NCBI RefSeq assembly: GCF_018860585.1
Contig: NZ_JAHKPR010000036.1
Coordinates: forward strand, 1-49,720
Direction: 5' to 3'
Source: Colwellia sp. E2M01
GTDB lineage: Bacteria > Pseudomonadota > Gammaproteobacteria > Enterobacterales > Alteromonadaceae
Length of the DNA stretch: 49,720 nt
Shown in pieces: positions 9,781-19,437 of the stretch. Made by a program: the position numbers and the translations under genes. Below the pieces are notes generated by a model that was not told where the DNA came from, did not search any database, and worked only from the letters and a program-made list of their open reading frames with translations. The first letter of the stretch is position 1. The number at the start of each line of letters is the position of its first letter.

Positions 9781-10376
9781 TGAATTTTGATGCATCCCAG
9801 TTTGACAACCTCGAGTTAGACAATATAGGACAATGGCCTGCAGCAGCGAAGCTGATGTTAGCTATATTTTTAGCTGTAGTGATTGCTTTTCTAGGTTATA
9901 TGGGGCTTATTAGTGACCAAATGACTAGCCTTGACCGTAGTTATGCAGAAGAGCAGACACTCAAACAATCTTATCAAACGAAATATCACATTGCGGCAAA
10001 TTTAGATTTATTTAAAGCACAAATGGTTGAAGCAGAAGACACTTTTGCAAACCAGCTAAGAAGCTTACCTAATAGCCATGAAATCCCAGGCTTATTAGAT
10101 GATATTACTTTTGTAGGCACAACCAGTGGACTTGATTTTGTTAAGTTAGAATGGCAACCCGAGATTAGTAAAGAAATCTATATTGAATTACCGATTGATA
10201 TAGAGGTTATAGGCCCTTATCACTCATTTGGTCAGTTTGTAAGTAAGATAGCCGGTTTACCAAGAATCGTAACCTTACATGACTTTAAAATTAAGATAGA
10301 ACAAGATGATATCGATACCTTAAACTTGAAGTTACAAGCTAAGACATACCGTTACCAAGAGGAGGCTGATCAATGA
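9780..10376 (+). CDS. pilO: Type IV pilus assembly protein PilO
   Basis: PilO pairs with PilN in the inner membrane and carries a ferredoxin-like periplasmic domain. The 198 residues have a short cytoplasmic tail (NLELDNIGQWPAAAK), a membrane helix (about 24-46), a coiled coil through about 100 and a periplasmic domain containing PIDIEVIGPYHSFGQFVSKIAGLPRIV split over positions 140-170, the hallmark of PilO. It overlaps pilN by one base and pilP by four bases (ATGA). Confidence 0.94.
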   Translation: MNFDASQFDNLELDNIGQWPAAAKLMLAIFLAVVIAFLGYMGLISDQMTSLDRSYAEEQTLKQSYQTKYHIAANLDLFKAQMVEAEDTFANQLRSLPNSHEIPGLLDDITFVGTTSGLDFVKLEWQPEISKEIYIELPIDIEVIGPYHSFGQFVSKIAGLPRIVTLHDFKIKIEQDDIDTLNLKLQAKTYRYQEEADQ

Positions 10377-10930
10377 TCAAGCAAAGATCTACTTCTAAAA
10401 CGACAATGGCTTTTGGTATCGTAGGATTAACTATGCTCTCAGGCTGTTTTGATGACACTACTGAGATCAAAGCTCATATGGCTCAGGTTCAAGCAACAAC
10501 AACGAGTTACATTGAGCCAATGCCTGAAGTTAATCCTTTTATTCACATTGCTTATTCTGCTGATGATTTGCGTAGCCCATTTGTATTACCTAAACCAGAA
10601 GCAATTCAACAAAAAATGCAACAAATGGCAGGGTGTTTAAGCCCTGATAATAATCGCCGTAAACAGCCATTAGAAAAATATGCGTTAAGTGACTTAACAA
10701 TGCGTGGTACTTTAGGTGATGCAAGTATGCTTTGGGCTTTATTAGAAGCCTCTGACTTAACTTTACATCGTGTTGCTGTCGGAAATTATCTAGGTCTCTA
10801 TAATGGCCGAATAACGCAGGTGAGTGCAAAAACAGTGAAAATAATTGAATTAGCTCCAGATGGTGCAGGGTGTTGGGTAGAACGAGAAGCTACCTTAAAT
10901 ATTGTTCAATCTGAAGAGTCAAATAAGTAA
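10373..10930 (+). CDS. pilP: Type IV pilus lipoprotein PilP
   Basis: PilP is an inner-membrane lipoprotein that connects PilNO to the PilQ secretin. The 185 residues carry a lipoprotein signal with lipobox LSGC (Cys25), a flexible linker (about 30-70) with the SPFVLPKPE motif, and a C-terminal beta domain (LSDLTMRGTLGD, VGNYLGLYNGRITQVS). The start overlaps the pilO stop. Length and motifs are normal. Confidence 0.93.
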   Translation: MIKQRSTSKTTMAFGIVGLTMLSGCFDDTTEIKAHMAQVQATTTSYIEPMPEVNPFIHIAYSADDLRSPFVLPKPEAIQQKMQQMAGCLSPDNNRRKQPLEKYALSDLTMRGTLGDASMLWALLEASDLTLHRVAVGNYLGLYNGRITQVSAKTVKIIELAPDGAGCWVEREATLNIVQSEESNK

Positions 10931-10941
10931 AGGAATTAATA

Positions 10942-13041
10942 ATGCTAATTAATAAAACGAAAAATTATAAAGGCTTTACTGCTATTAAAGAACTTTGGCT
11001 AACGACCCTATTCATAGTATCTACAGTAATGTTGCCATTGTCAGTAAATGCAGCAGACGTAAATAACAATGAAGTAGTAGGTCTTTCATATAATACGATT
11101 CAAAGTGATCAAATAGTTCTTGCTTTCAGCTTTGCAGAAAAAATTGAAACACTGCCTGAAATTAAAACGTCAATGAATCCTGCTTTTGTTGAGGTGACAT
11201 TTGCTGCTAATGCTTTTAATAAAGACATCAAAAATACCTTAGTAAATCATGCCGGTGTTACTGAAGTTAATTTAGACGCAACTTCAGGCCAAGTTGTTGC
11301 TTTAATTAGCTTAGAAAAGCTTGGTGTTTTTGATGTGTCATTAAATAATGACACAGAATTTGCAATCACTTTTAATTACGGTGAAGCGGCTGAAATGGTT
11401 GAAACATTAAGTCCTGCCGGTGAAGCTTTTATCAATCATGTAGAATCAATTGATTTTAGATTAAATGAAGCTAATGAAGGTCAAGTTTTAGTTTATTTAA
11501 AAGAGAATATGTTAGCTGCAGACGTTAACAATAATTTAGGTAAATTAAATGTAGAATTTCACAATACTGAAATTATGGATGACTTACTTTATAAGTTAGA
11601 CGTTACAGATTTCGGAACCTTAGTCACTAAAATTGAAACTTTCAGAGAAGGTCGTAATGCTCGTTTAGTGATTGACGCAGACAGTGACTTTATTTTTACA
11701 CAAGAACAAGAAGACAATCTATTTATTTTAACGGTTAAAGAAAAACCTGTTAAAGCACCAACCTATTTAGGTGAAACTGATGACTTTAATGGACGTAGTA
11801 TTTCTTTAAGCTTCCAAGATATTCCAGTACGTACCGTTTTACAAATCATCGCCGATTATAATGAGTTTAACTTGATCATTAGTGACACAGTAACAGGTAA
11901 CATTACTTTACGTCTTGATGGTGTTCCTTGGGACCAAGCATTAAGTATTATTCTGAAAGTAAAAGGTCTAGATAAACGTATGCAAGGCAACATTCTAATG
12001 GTTGCGCCAAGTGATGAATTAGCTGCTCGAGAAGCACAAACATTACAAGCTAAACAACAAGTAGAAGAATTAGCGCCTTTATATTCTGAGTATGTACAAA
12101 TTAATTACGCTAAAGCTGCTGAATTTGCAGAGTTAATTAAGAATGATGATACAAGTATTTTATCTGCTCGTGGTAGTGTTTCAGTTGATGAACGTACTAA
12201 TACGTTATTAATTCGAGATACTGCAGCTAGTATTGAAGACATTAAACGTATGGTAACAATTCTTGATGTTGCAGTGCGCCAAGTGGTTATTGAAGCTCGA
12301 ATGGTTACCGTAAAAGATAACATAAACGATGAGTTAGGAATTCGTTGGGGCGTTACTAATACCGATGGGGAAATATCTACATCAGGCTCTATTGCGGGTA
12401 ACAATGCTGCAAATGGTATTGGTAATGGTGGTGTCGGAGGGGCTCCTTCAGGTAATGATGGCTTGAATGTAAACTTACCTGTAACAGGTGCCGCTGGTAC
12501 TATTGCCTTTCAAGTAGCTCGATTAGCAAATGGTACTATATTAGATCTTGAACTATCAGCTCTTGAAAAAGAAAGTAAAGGTGAAGTCATTGCGAGTCCA
12601 CGTATTACTACAGCAAACCAAAAAGAAGCTTATATCGAGCAAGGTGTAGAACTTCCTTATCAAGAAGCTTCATCAAGTGGCGCAACAGCAACACAGTTTA
12701 AAAAAGCGGTATTAAGCTTAACGGTAACACCGCATATTACTCCAGATGATAAAATTATTTTAGATTTGGTCGTAACTCAAGATACTGTATCTGAGGTAAG
12801 TAGTGGTTTTGCTCCTGCTATTGATACTCAGCGTATTGGTACACAAGTATTAGTAAATAATGGTGAGACTGTTGTACTTGGTGGTATATATCAACAATCA
12901 ATTATTAGTACTATTTCTAAGATTCCAGTGTTAGGTGACATTCCATACTTTGGCTGGTTGTTTAGAAATACTAGTCAGCTAAACGAGAAAAAAGAGTTGC
13001 TAATTTTTGTAACACCTAGAATCGTTACTGAACAGTTCTAA
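10942..13041 (+). CDS. pilQ: Type IV pilus outer-membrane secretin PilQ
   Basis: PilQ forms the outer-membrane channel through which the pilus exits. The 699 residues comprise a signal peptide ending near VNAADV (about 38), two AMIN-like peptidoglycan-binding regions (about 45-265), an STN/N0 domain (ISLSFQDIPVRTVLQIIADY), a NolW/N1 domain (YVQINYAKAAEFAELI) and the C-terminal secretin domain (GEVIASPRITTANQ, VVLGGIYQ, PVLGDIPYFGWLFRN, ELLIFVTPRIV). A Gly/Asn-rich stretch (about 485-515) lies inside the secretin region, common in PilQ. AAAGGAA precedes the ATG. A strong terminator follows, closing the pil operon. Confidence 0.95.
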   Translation: MLINKTKNYKGFTAIKELWLTTLFIVSTVMLPLSVNAADVNNNEVVGLSYNTIQSDQIVLAFSFAEKIETLPEIKTSMNPAFVEVTFAANAFNKDIKNTLVNHAGVTEVNLDATSGQVVALISLEKLGVFDVSLNNDTEFAITFNYGEAAEMVETLSPAGEAFINHVESIDFRLNEANEGQVLVYLKENMLAADVNNNLGKLNVEFHNTEIMDDLLYKLDVTDFGTLVTKIETFREGRNARLVIDADSDFIFTQEQEDNLFILTVKEKPVKAPTYLGETDDFNGRSISLSFQDIPVRTVLQIIADYNEFNLIISDTVTGNITLRLDGVPWDQALSIILKVKGLDKRMQGNILMVAPSDELAAREAQTLQAKQQVEELAPLYSEYVQINYAKAAEFAELIKNDDTSILSARGSVSVDERTNTLLIRDTAASIEDIKRMVTILDVAVRQVVIEARMVTVKDNINDELGIRWGVTNTDGEISTSGSIAGNNAANGIGNGGVGGAPSGNDGLNVNLPVTGAAGTIAFQVARLANGTILDLELSALEKESKGEVIASPRITTANQKEAYIEQGVELPYQEASSSGATATQFKKAVLSLTVTPHITPDDKIILDLVVTQDTVSEVSSGFAPAIDTQRIGTQVLVNNGETVVLGGIYQQSIISTISKIPVLGDIPYFGWLFRNTSQLNEKKELLIFVTPRIVTEQF

Positions 13042-13055
13042 ATAATATATTTCCT

Positions 13056-13099
13056 AAAATCCACCAAATGACGCTTTATCGCGGCATTTGGTGGATTTT
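13056..13099 (+). terminator. Rho-independent terminator of the pilMNOPQ operon
   Basis: Perfect 15-bp arms aaaatccaccaaatg (13056-13070) and catttggtggatttt (13085-13099) with a 14-nt loop are followed by a T-run, 14 bp after the pilQ stop. aroK therefore probably has its own promoter in 13100-13281. Confidence 0.88.
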
Positions 13100-13281
13100 T
13101 TAGTTTTAAGCGCGTTTTTTAATTAAGTTAGTGCTTTTGTTACTTGCATTTTATAGCTAACAATTGCGATAATTACGCCCTTGAAATTTCCGAGGGAGAC
13201 CTCTCTTGAGTTAAAAGCTGGTTATATCTACCTTAGCGCTTTTGACTATTCCGATAACAAATTGAGTATTAAGTAAATCTA

Positions 13282-13800
13282 ATGGCAGAAAAACGTAACA
13301 TATTCCTTATAGGCCCAATGGGTGCCGGTAAAAGCACTATCGGTAGAGAAATAGCCGACAGATTACATCTTGAGTTTTTTGATTCTGATCAAGAGATAGA
13401 GCGTCGCACTGGTGCTGATATTGCTTGGGTTTTTGATCTTGAAGGTGAAGAAGGTTTTCGTAAACGTGAAGAAGGCGTTATTGAAGACTTAAGTGAGAAA
13501 CAAGGAATTGTTTTAGCGACTGGTGGCGGTTCAGTTATCAGCACTAATACTCGCAATCATCTATCTGCTCGCGGTATTGTTGTTTACCTTGAAACAACGA
13601 TTGATAAGCAAGTTGCTCGTACTCAACGAGACCGTCGCCGCCCGCTTTTACAAACAGAAGAAGAGCCAAGAACTGTTTTGGAAAACCTAGCGGTTGCACG
13701 TAACCCACTTTATGAAGAAATCGCCGATGTCATTGTACAAACCGATGACCAAAGCGCTAAAGTAGTCGCTCATAAAATTATAGAAAAATTAGACTTTTAG
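13282..13800 (+). CDS. aroK: Shikimate kinase I
   Basis: AroK phosphorylates shikimate at the 3-hydroxyl in aromatic amino acid biosynthesis. The 172 residues show the Walker A loop [12 protein letters not shown] (12-23), the shikimate-binding [11 protein letters not shown], the [10 protein letters not shown] segment, the GGGSV loop and the LID arginines (RDRRRPLL). Length matches AroK. It lies after the pil terminator and upstream of aroB, the usual pairing in gammaproteobacteria. The start ATG has only a weak ribosome site. Confidence 0.95.
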   Translation: MAEKRNIFLIGPMGAGKSTIGREIADRLHLEFFDSDQEIERRTGADIAWVFDLEGEEGFRKREEGVIEDLSEKQGIVLATGGGSVISTNTRNHLSARGIVVYLETTIDKQVARTQRDRRRPLLQTEEEPRTVLENLAVARNPLYEEIADVIVQTDDQSAKVVAHKIIEKLDF

Positions 13801-13813
13801 TTTTGATATAGTA

Positions 13814-13838
13814 AACACTATTGTTAAGCAATAGTGTT
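13814..13838 (+). terminator. Stem-loop between aroK and aroB
   Basis: Perfect 10-bp arms aacactattg and caatagtgtt with a 5-nt loop, followed by a T-rich stretch. It could be a weak terminator or attenuator that lowers readthrough into aroB. Confidence 0.5.
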
Positions 13839-13888
13839 ATTCTTTATTAGTCCGAATTTACCTACCGTTGGAACAATAGCAGCTTGTT

Positions 13889-14953
13889 ATGACAACTCTT
13901 AATCTTAATTTAGGCACACGTAGTTACCCCATTTATATTGATTCAGGTTTGTTAAATAATACAGACCTGTTGTCATCACATATCCATGCTAAACGAGTCT
14001 GTATTGTTTCCAATGATATAGTTGCTCCGTTATATCTTGACGCATTAAAAGAAAAATTATCTAACTTTATTGTTGATGACTTGATATTACCTGATGGTGA
14101 GGCTGAAAAAAGCTTAGCTAATTTTGATGTGATTATGTCTCACTTATTAGCTAATGAACATGGTCGAGATACTACACTCATAGCATTAGGTGGAGGTGTG
14201 ATTGGTGACATTACAGGCTTTGCTGCTGCATGTTATCAACGAGGCATAAACTTTATTCAAGTGCCAACTACACTACTTTCGCAAGTTGACTCTTCTGTTG
14301 GTGGAAAAACAGCAATTAATCATCCATTAGGTAAAAATATGGTAGGAGCTTTCTATCAGCCTAAAGCTGTATTTATTGATCTAAATAGTTTATCTACATT
14401 ACCCGTGCGTGAATTTAACGCTGGCATGGCAGAAGTAATAAAATACGGTATTTTAGGTGATAAAGACTTTTTCGTTTGGTTAGAAAATAATATCGCAGCA
14501 ATAAAGTCAGGTGATAAAACCGTTTTAGCAAAGATGATTGAAATCTGTTGTCAATGTAAAGCTGATATTGTTGCCAATGATGAAAAAGAAGCAGGTAATA
14601 GAGCACTACTTAACTTAGGCCATACTTTCGGCCATGCTATTGAATCAGAGCAAGGTTACGGTAACTGGCTACACGGTGAAGCGGTTGCTACTGGCATGGT
14701 ACTTGCTGCTAAGTTAGCAGTAGCAATGAATTTGCTTGAAGTGTCAGACTTACGACGTATAGAAAAGCTTATTGCAGCATTTGATTTACCTATTAATGCA
14801 CCTGAAAATATGGGTTTTGATCAGTTTATGCCGCATATGCGTCGTGATAAAAAGAATATCGCAGGTAAGCTAAGGTTTATAATTCCTACTGCGATTGGTC
14901 AATCTGAAATCCGTGATGATGTCACGCCAGAGACGCTTCAACAAATTCTATAA
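13889..14953 (+). CDS. aroB: 3-dehydroquinate synthase
   Basis: AroB converts DAHP to 3-dehydroquinate, the second shikimate pathway step, using NAD and a divalent metal. The 354 residues contain [10 protein letters not shown], the NAD-binding [13 protein letters not shown], the [23 protein letters not shown] region (positions about 128-150), GMAEVIKYG, and metal ligands in [13 protein letters not shown] and [11 protein letters not shown]. Length is standard. It follows aroK by 88 bp. Confidence 0.96.
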   Translation: MTTLNLNLGTRSYPIYIDSGLLNNTDLLSSHIHAKRVCIVSNDIVAPLYLDALKEKLSNFIVDDLILPDGEAEKSLANFDVIMSHLLANEHGRDTTLIALGGGVIGDITGFAAACYQRGINFIQVPTTLLSQVDSSVGGKTAINHPLGKNMVGAFYQPKAVFIDLNSLSTLPVREFNAGMAEVIKYGILGDKDFFVWLENNIAAIKSGDKTVLAKMIEICCQCKADIVANDEKEAGNRALLNLGHTFGHAIESEQGYGNWLHGEAVATGMVLAAKLAVAMNLLEVSDLRRIEKLIAAFDLPINAPENMGFDQFMPHMRRDKKNIAGKLRFIIPTAIGQSEIRDDVTPETLQQIL

Positions 14954-14959
14954 TTATTA

Positions 14960-14994
14960 ACCGCTAACTAGAGATATACTCCATAGTTAGCGGT
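14960..14994 (+). other. Stem-loop between aroB and damX
   Basis: Perfect 11-bp arms accgctaacta (14960-14970) and tagttagcggt (14984-14994) with a 13-nt loop sit 7 bp after the aroB stop. No T-run follows, so it is more likely an RNA-stability or processing hairpin than a terminator. Confidence 0.45.
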
Positions 14995-15013
14995 ATATAT
15001 AGAAGGGTTGAAC

Positions 15014-16429
15014 ATGTCTGCATTTGCAAATATTTTATCATCAAATCAAATTGAGCAAAGCCTTACCGAAGATAAACTATCAACAGGCAAGCAAACTTCA
15101 TCGGGTGATATCTCAGATATCAATGTCATTACACGAATCGACTATAATTTACGTTTTGCCAAGCAAGCGGTTTTGGTTGTTGCCAGTGAAACAAATCAAT
15201 ATTCTCAAATAGCCAGTCAATATCTTGTTAGCTTATCTAGTACCGCTAATAATAGCCAAATTAATGTCGCCTTTGTTTCCGCTTCAGCAAAACTTAACGA
15301 TATACAAATTCGTTGTCGATTAGTCGAACAGCTCTTTGTGAATACTCTATTTGATCCTGAGCAATCTTTAGCGGTAAGTGTCTTAAAATTTGCTAAACAG
15401 CATGGTGAAGCTATTACTATTGTAATTGAGCATGCGCATGCATTATCACTCCAAATAAAATATGAGTTATGTCAATTAGTCGACCAAGCTAAAAAGCACA
15501 ACTTATCTGTTAATGTAGTGATATTCGGGTTAACAGAAGCGGCTTATCAAGTGTCCATCAACAAAAGTTTATTTAAAAATAAAATTGCTGTTATTGATGC
15601 AGAGTCAGGACAAGTTTTGAGTTTAGATGACAATAAAATAAAGCCTCAGAAAAATAAAGTCTCATTAACCTTATTACAAAAATCAACACTCGCTGCTGTT
15701 ATGTTAATTTTACTTATGTTACTGCTATGGGGTTATCAATTAATAGCCAGCGCTATTGATGAAAACAATACAGTGAGTCAACCGTCAATAGTTACTGTAG
15801 GTGACACTATGTTAGGCTCATCTGATACTAACAATCGTACAATGCTCAAAAAAGAAAAAATAACAAGCGAAAATAACACTTCAGACGTAGAGGCTAAAGT
15901 ACAGGCATCAAGCTCTGAGATTAGCTTAGCAATACTCGCTGCGACTGATGCAACGGAAGAAGAGTTTGTTCAAGCAGAGGCTGCAGATGTAATAAATGCT
16001 TTAACGAGTTTTGAGCATAATGACGTGCAGAGTGAAAAAGCGACAAAGCAAGCTTTTACAGAAAATACAGCACTTATAAATAAAAGCCAGCCAGTAAAGA
16101 AAACAATAAATAAAGTTAACCGAATAGATAGTCACTATTATGAAAACCAAGTGGTAGTTCATGATAAAGGCTATGTAATTCAAATCGCTGGTTTTGCTGA
16201 TAAGCAATTATGGCAGCGTTTTATTAAGGAGAACCGTGTTAATAACCTTTATAGCTATGAGCGATTATTAAACGGTAAAAGCTTCATTGTGGTTACCTCA
16301 AAAGTGTTCCCTAATAAAGCTGAAGCGAAAGAAGCACTCAGCTTACTTCCAAAAAAGCTTAATGAACGTAAACCTTGGTTAAAGGATATTTCAGCAGTAA
16401 TTACTGAAATTAATACCTTTAAAGACTAA
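15014..16429 (+). CDS. damX: DamX-like cell-division protein with SPOR domain
   Basis: DamX proteins localise to the septum through a C-terminal SPOR domain that binds denuded peptidoglycan. The 471-residue product has a cytoplasmic N-terminal region resembling the AAA-like DamX domain but without a clear Walker A motif, a single membrane helix (about 225-248, KSTLAAVMLILLMLLLWGY), a low-complexity acidic periplasmic linker, and a SPOR domain at the end (YVIQIAGFADKQLWQRF, LYSYERLLNGKSFIVVTSKV). The ATG at 15014 is chosen because AGAAGG at 15001-15006 is well spaced for it; the upstream TTG at 15008 is too close. The position between aroB and dam supports the call. Confidence 0.87.
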   Translation: MSAFANILSSNQIEQSLTEDKLSTGKQTSSGDISDINVITRIDYNLRFAKQAVLVVASETNQYSQIASQYLVSLSSTANNSQINVAFVSASAKLNDIQIRCRLVEQLFVNTLFDPEQSLAVSVLKFAKQHGEAITIVIEHAHALSLQIKYELCQLVDQAKKHNLSVNVVIFGLTEAAYQVSINKSLFKNKIAVIDAESGQVLSLDDNKIKPQKNKVSLTLLQKSTLAAVMLILLMLLLWGYQLIASAIDENNTVSQPSIVTVGDTMLGSSDTNNRTMLKKEKITSENNTSDVEAKVQASSSEISLAILAATDATEEEFVQAEAADVINALTSFEHNDVQSEKATKQAFTENTALINKSQPVKKTINKVNRIDSHYYENQVVVHDKGYVIQIAGFADKQLWQRFIKENRVNNLYSYERLLNGKSFIVVTSKVFPNKAEAKEALSLLPKKLNERKPWLKDISAVITEINTFKD

Positions 16430-16486
16430 TTCAAGCTACAATCCGCCTTTAATTTTATTAAGTGAAATTACAGGTTAGTCGGCAGT

Positions 16487-17305
16487 ATGAATAATAAACA
16501 TCGAGCGTTTTTAAAGTGGGCTGGCGGTAAATATAGCTTATGCGATGTTATTGCGAAAACTCTCCCGAAAGAACGTCGCCTTATTGAACCTTTTGTTGGC
16601 GCCGGCTCTGTTTTTCTTAATACAGATTATGATGAATACATTCTTAATGACATTAATCAAGATCTCATTAATTTGTATAAAATCATCCAAGTTAACGCCG
16701 ATACTTTTATCGAAGATGCACGTAAGCTTTTTACCTCTGAGTATAATCAGGCGGATGTTTACTATCGGTTAAGAGCTGAGTTTAATGCGAGTGACGACCC
16801 TTACTTTAGATCGTTAGTTTTCTTGTATATGAATCGTCATGGCTATAATGGTCTGTGTAGATATAACAAAAAAGGCGGTTATAACGTTCCTTTTGGTAAA
16901 TATAAACGCCCATACTTCCCAGAAAAAGAACTTCAGTATTTTTCTGAAAAATCACAAAAAGCGACCTTTGTTTGTGAAAGTTACCGAGATACTTTTAATA
17001 GAGCTCAATCTGGCGATGTAATTTACTGTGATCCACCCTATGTGCCTTTAAGTAAAACGGCTAGTTTTACTAGTTATTCGGGTAATGGTTTTGGCTTAGA
17101 TGAACAAGCTGATTTAGCGAATGCGGCTGAAGAAGTAAGTGAACGTAGTAATATACCTGTTGTGATATCAAATCATGATACGATCTGGACACGTAAAATT
17201 TACGAACATGCAAGTAAAATAAAATCTATTAAAGTCGCTAGAACTATTAGCCAAACTGCAGCTAAGCGTAAAAAGGTAGCGGAATTACTCGCTTTATATA
17301 AATAA
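16487..17305 (+). CDS. dam: DNA adenine methyltransferase (GATC)
   Basis: Dam methylates N6 of adenine in GATC and marks strands for mismatch repair and replication control. The 272 residues show the AdoMet-binding FLKWAGGKYSL at the N-terminus, ELIEPFVGAGSVF-like RRLIEPFVGAGSVFLN, the MNRHGYNGLCRYNKKGGYNVP target-recognition region and the catalytic DPPY near 182. All are as in gammaproteobacterial Dam. It closes the aroB-damX-dam run. Confidence 0.95.
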   Translation: MNNKHRAFLKWAGGKYSLCDVIAKTLPKERRLIEPFVGAGSVFLNTDYDEYILNDINQDLINLYKIIQVNADTFIEDARKLFTSEYNQADVYYRLRAEFNASDDPYFRSLVFLYMNRHGYNGLCRYNKKGGYNVPFGKYKRPYFPEKELQYFSEKSQKATFVCESYRDTFNRAQSGDVIYCDPPYVPLSKTASFTSYSGNGFGLDEQADLANAAEEVSERSNIPVVISNHDTIWTRKIYEHASKIKSIKVARTISQTAAKRKKVAELLALYK

Positions 17306-17338
17306 AGTAAGGTTAAACGTATAAATCACAAGTGCTAG

Positions 17339-17521
17339 TTAAGTTGGTACTACCTTACTCACAATAAGCAGTAATGCGGCTATAAATACCGCTACAGCTA
17401 ATATCCCAATAAAAATGAAGTGAGTGAGCTTGCCTTCTTGCAAATCACGTTTCCGATTGTCATTACTTTGTACGCCAAAAAAAGCAGCGGCGACACTTTT
17501 CAATGTTGAAATAAAGTTCAT
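17339..17521 (-). CDS. DUF2970 family small membrane protein
   Basis: This 60-residue protein fits DUF2970: a conserved amphipathic start (TLKSVAAAFFGVQSNDNRKRD), a short linker and one C-terminal membrane helix (about 33-55). Its function is unknown. It lies on the opposite strand between dam and the TorF-like porin gene, convergent with dam, and the short gap to dam contains no obvious terminator. Confidence 0.8.
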   Translation of the reverse strand: MNFISTLKSVAAAFFGVQSNDNRKRDLQEGKLTHFIFIGILAVAVFIAALLLIVSKVVPT

Positions 17522-17595
17522 TGACTACTTTACCTTCAGTAAACGATCTTTTAACCATAGTTGCTTTTCGTGTAAATGTCATAAAACAAACGTAA

Positions 17596-17627
17596 AAAAA
17601 CCTGAAGTGTTACCACTTCAGGTTTTT
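17596..17627 (-). terminator. Terminator of the TorF-like porin gene
   Basis: Perfect 14-bp arms aaaaacctgaagtg and cacttcaggttttt with a 4-nt loop (ttac), flanked by A and T tracts. It lies 40 bp beyond the porin stop and upstream of the DUF2970 gene. It is symmetrical and could act in both directions. Confidence 0.87.
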
Positions 17628-17666
17628 GTTTTTTATAATTTAGCTTAGATTTTAGGTCTATTTAAA

Positions 17667-18335
17667 TTATAAAGTAATGTCTACAGCGTAAGAAACGTAG
17701 AATTTCATCTCATCACTACCGGCACCATCATCTAAATCTATTTTTGAAACGCCAAAAGTGAAGTTGTCTTTGCTTAAGCTAACGCCGAAATCGATAGAGT
17801 CTTCTGCTAACCAATCACCGCTATATGAACCAATATGGAAGTTTACTTCAGCTTCATTGCTAAGTGCTAAAGCGTAATCAGCACTTGCGTAAATTGTATC
17901 ACCTGCATCAGCATCTTCACCTGATGTTAATACAGCAACTCCTAATGTTAAACCGCTAAAAGTAAAGCTACCGTAAACTTCAGAAAAATCAGCATCGCCA
18001 CTGATTGAGTCAGGGTAAGCGTAGTAGATGAAACCAACATCGTATGACATGTTTTCATTAATATCAGCACCAAAACCACCGTAAAGGTCTAACTCAGTTT
18101 TCATGTCACCCCAAGAAGCATTTGATGCCCAAGTACCTACATAAAAACCAGATTCAGCAGAATAATCAATACCACCAGATATTGCCGCAGCACCACCTGT
18201 TTGCTCCATACCACGCCATAAGTAGTTACTTGTAGCTGCTACATTAGCACTTACTTCAGCAGACGCTGAAGTTGAAACGAAAGCAGCACTTGTTGCTAAT
18301 GATAAAAGCGTAAAAGCTGTAGTTAATTTTTTCAT
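17667..18335 (-). CDS. TorF family putative porin (TIGR02001/Gcw_chp)
   Basis: The 222-residue product has a signal peptide (MKKLTTAFTLLSLATSAAFV...ASAE) and an outer-membrane beta-barrel pattern. The N-terminal block VSANVAATSNYLWRGMEQTGG and YVGTWASNASWGD, ELDLYGGFG, are typical of the TIGR02001 family, often annotated TorF. The C-terminus ends in alternating strands finishing YAVDITL. The start at 18335 (MKKL) is preferred over an ATG four codons upstream because GGGA sits 7-8 bp before it. Substrate unknown. Confidence 0.85.
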   Translation of the reverse strand: MKKLTTAFTLLSLATSAAFVSTSASAEVSANVAATSNYLWRGMEQTGGAAAISGGIDYSAESGFYVGTWASNASWGDMKTELDLYGGFGADINENMSYDVGFIYYAYPDSISGDADFSEVYGSFTFSGLTLGVAVLTSGEDADAGDTIYASADYALALSNEAEVNFHIGSYSGDWLAEDSIDFGVSLSKDNFTFGVSKIDLDDGAGSDEMKFYVSYAVDITL

Positions 18336-18659
18336 AGTTAATCCCATATTTTTGAAGTTAAGTTAAGTTTTATTAAAATAGTGTTTCTAACGTAGATATA
18401 GCAAGTAGAGTGCCTATTAAAAAAAAAGTCACAAAAATAAATTATATCCTTATTAAACAGTACTTTATTTTATTAGTTTTTTTTATTGAACTTTTATTAA
18501 ATATTTATGTCGCGTTGATTTGCTTTGTTGTGGTGCATTGATTCTGTTTTGGTGCGTTAATTTGGGCATTACCCTTAATTGATTAGAATGAGCTTTATAC
18601 CTTCATTAATTGCACTGTATTAGGTAAAATGACGCAAAATTTATCGATTGGTTATGCTT
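18336..18659. promoter_or_regulatory. Divergent intergenic region, torF-like / rpe
   Basis: This AT-rich stretch of about 320 bp separates divergent genes and must contain promoters in both directions. The only structure I see is three imperfect direct copies of gcRttRatt at 18512-18520, 18535-18543 and 18554-18562 (spacing 23 and 19 bp), which could be an operator array on one face of the helix. No ORF is credible. Confidence 0.4.
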
Positions 18660-19328
18660 ATGTCAGATTATTTAATTGCCCCTTCTATATTGTCGGCCGA
18701 CTTTGCTCGGTTAGGCGATGATGTTGCTAACGTATTAGCCGCAGGTGCTGATGTTGTTCATTTTGATGTAATGGATAATCACTTTGTGCCAAACTTAACG
18801 TTTGGACCAATGATATGCCAATCTTTACGTGACTATGGCATTACCGCGCCTATCGATGTGCATTTAATGGTTAAAAATGTAGATACTTTGATTCCAAAAT
18901 TTGCTGAAGCGGGAGCAGACATTATTACTTTTCATCCAGAAGCGAGTGATCATATTGATAGAAGCTTACAGCTGATTAAAGATAGTGGCTGTAAAGCGGG
19001 CTTAGTATTAAATCCAGCGACGCCATTACATTGTTTAGATTTTGTTATGGACAAACTGGACGTTATTTTATTAATGTCAGTAAACCCAGGATTTGGTGGT
19101 CAATCTTTCATTCCTACAACCTTAGATAAATTACGCCTAGTAAAAGAGAAGATTAAAGCTAGCGGTTTTGATATTCGTTTACAGGTTGATGGTGGAGTTA
19201 AAGCGAATAATATTGCAGAGATTGCTGAAGCGGGCGCAGATATGTTTGTGGCAGGCTCGGCAATTTTTTCACAAGCAGATTATAAAGTAGCGATTGATGA
19301 AATGCGCGTAGAGTTAGCTAAGGTTTAA
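18660..19328 (+). CDS. rpe: Ribulose-phosphate 3-epimerase
   Basis: Rpe interconverts ribulose-5-phosphate and xylulose-5-phosphate in the pentose phosphate pathway. The 222-residue TIM barrel has [17 protein letters not shown], the metal ligands in [19 protein letters not shown] and IDVHLMV, and the phosphate loop [14 protein letters not shown] and VDGGVKANN. The start at 18660 (MSDYLIAPS) fits family alignments; an ATG at 18654 is also possible and no strong ribosome site distinguishes them. Confidence 0.95.
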   Translation: MSDYLIAPSILSADFARLGDDVANVLAAGADVVHFDVMDNHFVPNLTFGPMICQSLRDYGITAPIDVHLMVKNVDTLIPKFAEAGADIITFHPEASDHIDRSLQLIKDSGCKAGLVLNPATPLHCLDFVMDKLDVILLMSVNPGFGGQSFIPTTLDKLRLVKEKIKASGFDIRLQVDGGVKANNIAEIAEAGADMFVAGSAIFSQADYKVAIDEMRVELAKV

Positions 19329-19437
19329 CCTAAGCACTATTACCAAGCATAAACATGGTATTTAGAAAAGTTATATAAGCAAGCTGTGAACAACACAGCT
19401 AACATAAGTAAAGTATTTAGAAGTTTAAGGGTAAAAA

